Part shown: piece after piece, positions 12,772 to 13,879 of the stretch
Numbering within the stretch: position 1 is the first letter of the stretch
How the letters are laid out: every line of letters begins with the position of its first letter
Source: Caulobacteraceae bacterium UBA5005
GTDB lineage: Bacteria > Pseudomonadota > Alphaproteobacteria > Caulobacterales > Caulobacteraceae
Direction of reading: 5' to 3'
Assembly (NCBI GenBank): GCA_002398405.1
Contig: DGYN01000083.1
Coordinates: 1-13,879, forward strand
DNA: 13,879 bases
The notes under the pieces: model-generated
Database searches by the model: none
What the model saw: the letters and a program-made list of their open reading frames with translations, nothing else
Told to the model about the DNA's origin: nothing
Translations under genes and position numbers: made by a program

Positions 12772-12864
12772 ATGTCGGACCGGCTCTTCTTTCCCCTGGC
12801 GATCGCCGCGGCGGTGGTGATGGTGGTCATCTCCCTGACCCTTCCAGGGGCGCGCCCGCTTTGA
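12772..12864 (+). CDS. 30-residue predicted membrane microprotein ahead of kdsD
   Basis: An open frame of 30 codons from ATG 12772: MSDRLFFPLAIAAAVVMVVI followed by SLTLPGARPL. It has a short polar start (SDR), one uninterrupted hydrophobic helix of about 18 residues (FFPLAIAAAVVMVVISLTL) and a Pro/Arg tail, as in single-pass small membrane proteins. Its stop TGA (12862-12864) overlaps the TTG start of kdsD (12861-12863), the usual sign of translational coupling, which supports it being a real gene. There is no strong Shine-Dalgarno before it. The function is unknown; the position suggests a link to lipopolysaccharide synthesis or only a role in coupling translation of kdsD. Confidence 0.55.
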   Translation: MSDRLFFPLAIAAAVVMVVISLTLPGARPL

Positions 12865-13814
12865 GCGCTGCGGATATCATCGCGGTCGGCCGCCGGGTTC
12901 TGGCCCAGGAAAGCCAGGCGCTGGAGGCGCTTTCCGCTTCGCTGGGCGAGGCCTTCGTAAAGGCGGTCGAGACCCTGTTCGACGCCAAGGGACGCATCAT
13001 CCTTACCGGCGTCGGCAAGTCCGGCCACGTGGCCCGCAAGATCGCCGCGACCATGGCCTCCACCGGCTCCTCGGCCATCTTCGTCCATGCGGCCGAGGCG
13101 AGTCACGGCGACCTGGGCATGGTCGGCCCGGACGATGTCATCCTGGCCCTGTCCAAGTCCGGCGAAGCCAAGGAACTGGCCGACATCCTGGCCTACGCCA
13201 AGCGGTTCGAAATCCCCGTCATCGCCATGACCGCCGCCCCGGCAAGCGCCCTTGGCGAGGCCGCCGGCATCGTGCTCGCCCTCCCCGACGCCCCCGAGGC
13301 GACGCCGGAGGTCAATGCGCCCACCACCTCCACCACCCTGCAGATGGCGCTCGGCGACGCCCTCTCGGTCGCCCTCCTGGAACGGCGCGGCTTCACGCCG
13401 GAGAAGTTCAAGGTCTTCCACCCGGGGGGCAAGCTCGGCGCCATGCTGCGCACCGCGGGCGACCTGATGCACAGGGGCGACGAACTGCCCCTGGTCGGCC
13501 CAACGACCCCCATGGCCGACGCCCTGCTGGTCATGACCGAAAAGCGCTTTGGCTGCGTCGGCGTCGTCGATGCCGCCGGAAAGCTGCTGGGCGCGATCAC
13601 CGACGGCGACCTTCGCCGCCATATCGATGGCCTGCTCACCCACACCGCCGCCGACGTCATGACCCAGAACCCCCGGTCGGTCGCCCCAGACACCCTGGCC
13701 GGGGAGGCTCTGGCGCAAATGCAGGGCCGCATCACCGTCCTCTTCGTCATTGAGGGCGGTAAGCCCGTCGGCATCCTGCATGTGCATGACCTTTTGCGGG
13801 CAGGGGTGATTTAG
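12861..13814 (+). CDS. kdsD: Arabinose-5-phosphate isomerase (KpsF/GutQ family)
   Basis: A 317-residue isomerase converting ribulose 5-phosphate to arabinose 5-phosphate, the first step to Kdo for lipopolysaccharide. The SIS domain (about 38-175) has GRIILTGVGKSGHVARKIAATMASTGSSAIFVHAAEASHGDLGMV and ALSKSGEAKEL. The residues equivalent to the E. coli catalytic set are all present: K53, E105, E146 and H187 (KVFHPGGKLG). Two CBS domains follow, at about 205-258 and 263-317, ending VGILHVHDLLRAGVI. The start is TTG 12861, overlapping the stop of the preceding microprotein; no later start keeps the N-terminal helix. Downstream, in many proteobacteria, lie the lipopolysaccharide export genes lptC and lptA, but the window ends before that can be checked. 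Confidence 0.93.
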   Translation: MSAADIIAVGRRVLAQESQALEALSASLGEAFVKAVETLFDAKGRIILTGVGKSGHVARKIAATMASTGSSAIFVHAAEASHGDLGMVGPDDVILALSKSGEAKELADILAYAKRFEIPVIAMTAAPASALGEAAGIVLALPDAPEATPEVNAPTTSTTLQMALGDALSVALLERRGFTPEKFKVFHPGGKLGAMLRTAGDLMHRGDELPLVGPTTPMADALLVMTEKRFGCVGVVDAAGKLLGAITDGDLRRHIDGLLTHTAADVMTQNPRSVAPDTLAGEALAQMQGRITVLFVIEGGKPVGILHVHDLLRAGVI

Positions 13815-13837
13815 TGAACCGGGCTTTGCGTCCCATT

Positions 13838-13879
13838 CCTCGCCCCCGCCCCGCGGGGGAGAGGTTAGGTGAGGGGGAG
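13838..13879. repeat. G/C-rich intergenic repeat at the right edge
   Basis: After kdsD, a block of C runs, a palindrome CCCCGCGGGG (13849-13858) and a purine-rich tail GAGAGGTTAGGTGAGGGGG resemble the repeat upstream of xseA and the stem at 7803-7819. It is cut by the window edge. A frame beginning with GTG at 13814 stays open through it, but the repeat content and low-complexity translation make coding unlikely. Confidence 0.4.

Noticed and set aside
12759..13787. Open frame of 342 codons on the minus strand
   Set aside because: It is antisense to kdsD, whose catalytic residues are complete; the minus product is Gly/Asp/Gln-rich shadow sequence.
13814..13879. Possible start of the next gene at GTG 13814
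   Set aside because: The frame runs through a G/C-rich palindromic repeat and gives a low-complexity peptide unlike LptC; the real downstream gene is probably outside the window.
1..13879. A defence, toxin-antitoxin or mobile system
   Set aside because: I found no transposase, integrase, nuclease-ATPase pair or toxin family; the XRE gene has no small partner and looks like a PraR-type chromosomal regulator, not an antitoxin.

Overview
The window is GC-rich, densely coding chromosome from a Gram-negative alphaproteobacterium. The most likely group is Caulobacterales (Caulobacter or Phenylobacterium-like). This is inferred from the codon bias and from family signatures: a DUF2093 protein between xseA and an M23 peptidase, a PraR-like XRE regulator, KdsD for Kdo synthesis, and an RpoH-type promoter with a ROSE-like leader on an Hsp20 gene. 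I see no insertion sequence, phage gene, CRISPR array, tRNA or rRNA. The content is mostly core chromosomal genes, with a few poorly characterised ones between them.

Layout. 1-192 is non-coding and carries two inverted copies of a G/C-rich intergenic repeat. 193-2710 (+) is a compact cluster: xseA, a DUF2093 protein, and an exported M23/LytM-type peptidase whose GTG start overlaps the DUF2093 stop. 2711-2860 is a palindrome-rich regulatory gap before a single-domain response regulator (2861-3367, +). A gap with three inverted repeats leads to an XRE regulator (3486-3875, +), then hisN (3907-4722, +), whose start codon lies inside a strong predicted hairpin, and a GNAT acetyltransferase (4727-5227, +). 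An alpha/beta hydrolase (5184-6173, -) converges on and overlaps the GNAT gene. It is divergent from an acyl-CoA carboxylase beta subunit (6235-7782, +).

7840-9538 (-) holds two tandem paralogous SAM-methyltransferase-fold proteins, both with export signals containing twin arginines; one also has a lipobox. Divergent from them is an Hsp20 gene (9707-10168, +) with an RpoH-like promoter and a leader predicted to fold into two hairpins, the second hiding the Shine-Dalgarno sequence. A 14-bp stem-loop separates it from a convergent pentapeptide-repeat protein (10205-11461, -). Next on the minus strand come gpmA (11963-12673) and, coupled to it by a GTGA overlap, a stand-alone RibD-like deaminase (11535-11966). 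Divergent from gpmA are a 30-residue predicted membrane microprotein (12772-12864, +) and kdsD (12861-13814, +), coupled by a TTGA overlap. The window ends in another G/C-rich intergenic repeat.

Functional links are modest: DNA repair (xseA), envelope work (M23 peptidase, KdsD, possibly the exported methyltransferase-like pair), central metabolism (GpmA, acyl-CoA carboxylase, HisN) and regulation or stress (response regulator, XRE, Hsp20). I do not see a defence or mobile system. The observations most worth a second look are the exported methyltransferase pair, the ROSE-like leader, the hairpin over the hisN start codon, the small membrane protein in front of kdsD, and the Cys in the zinc motif of the M23 peptidase.
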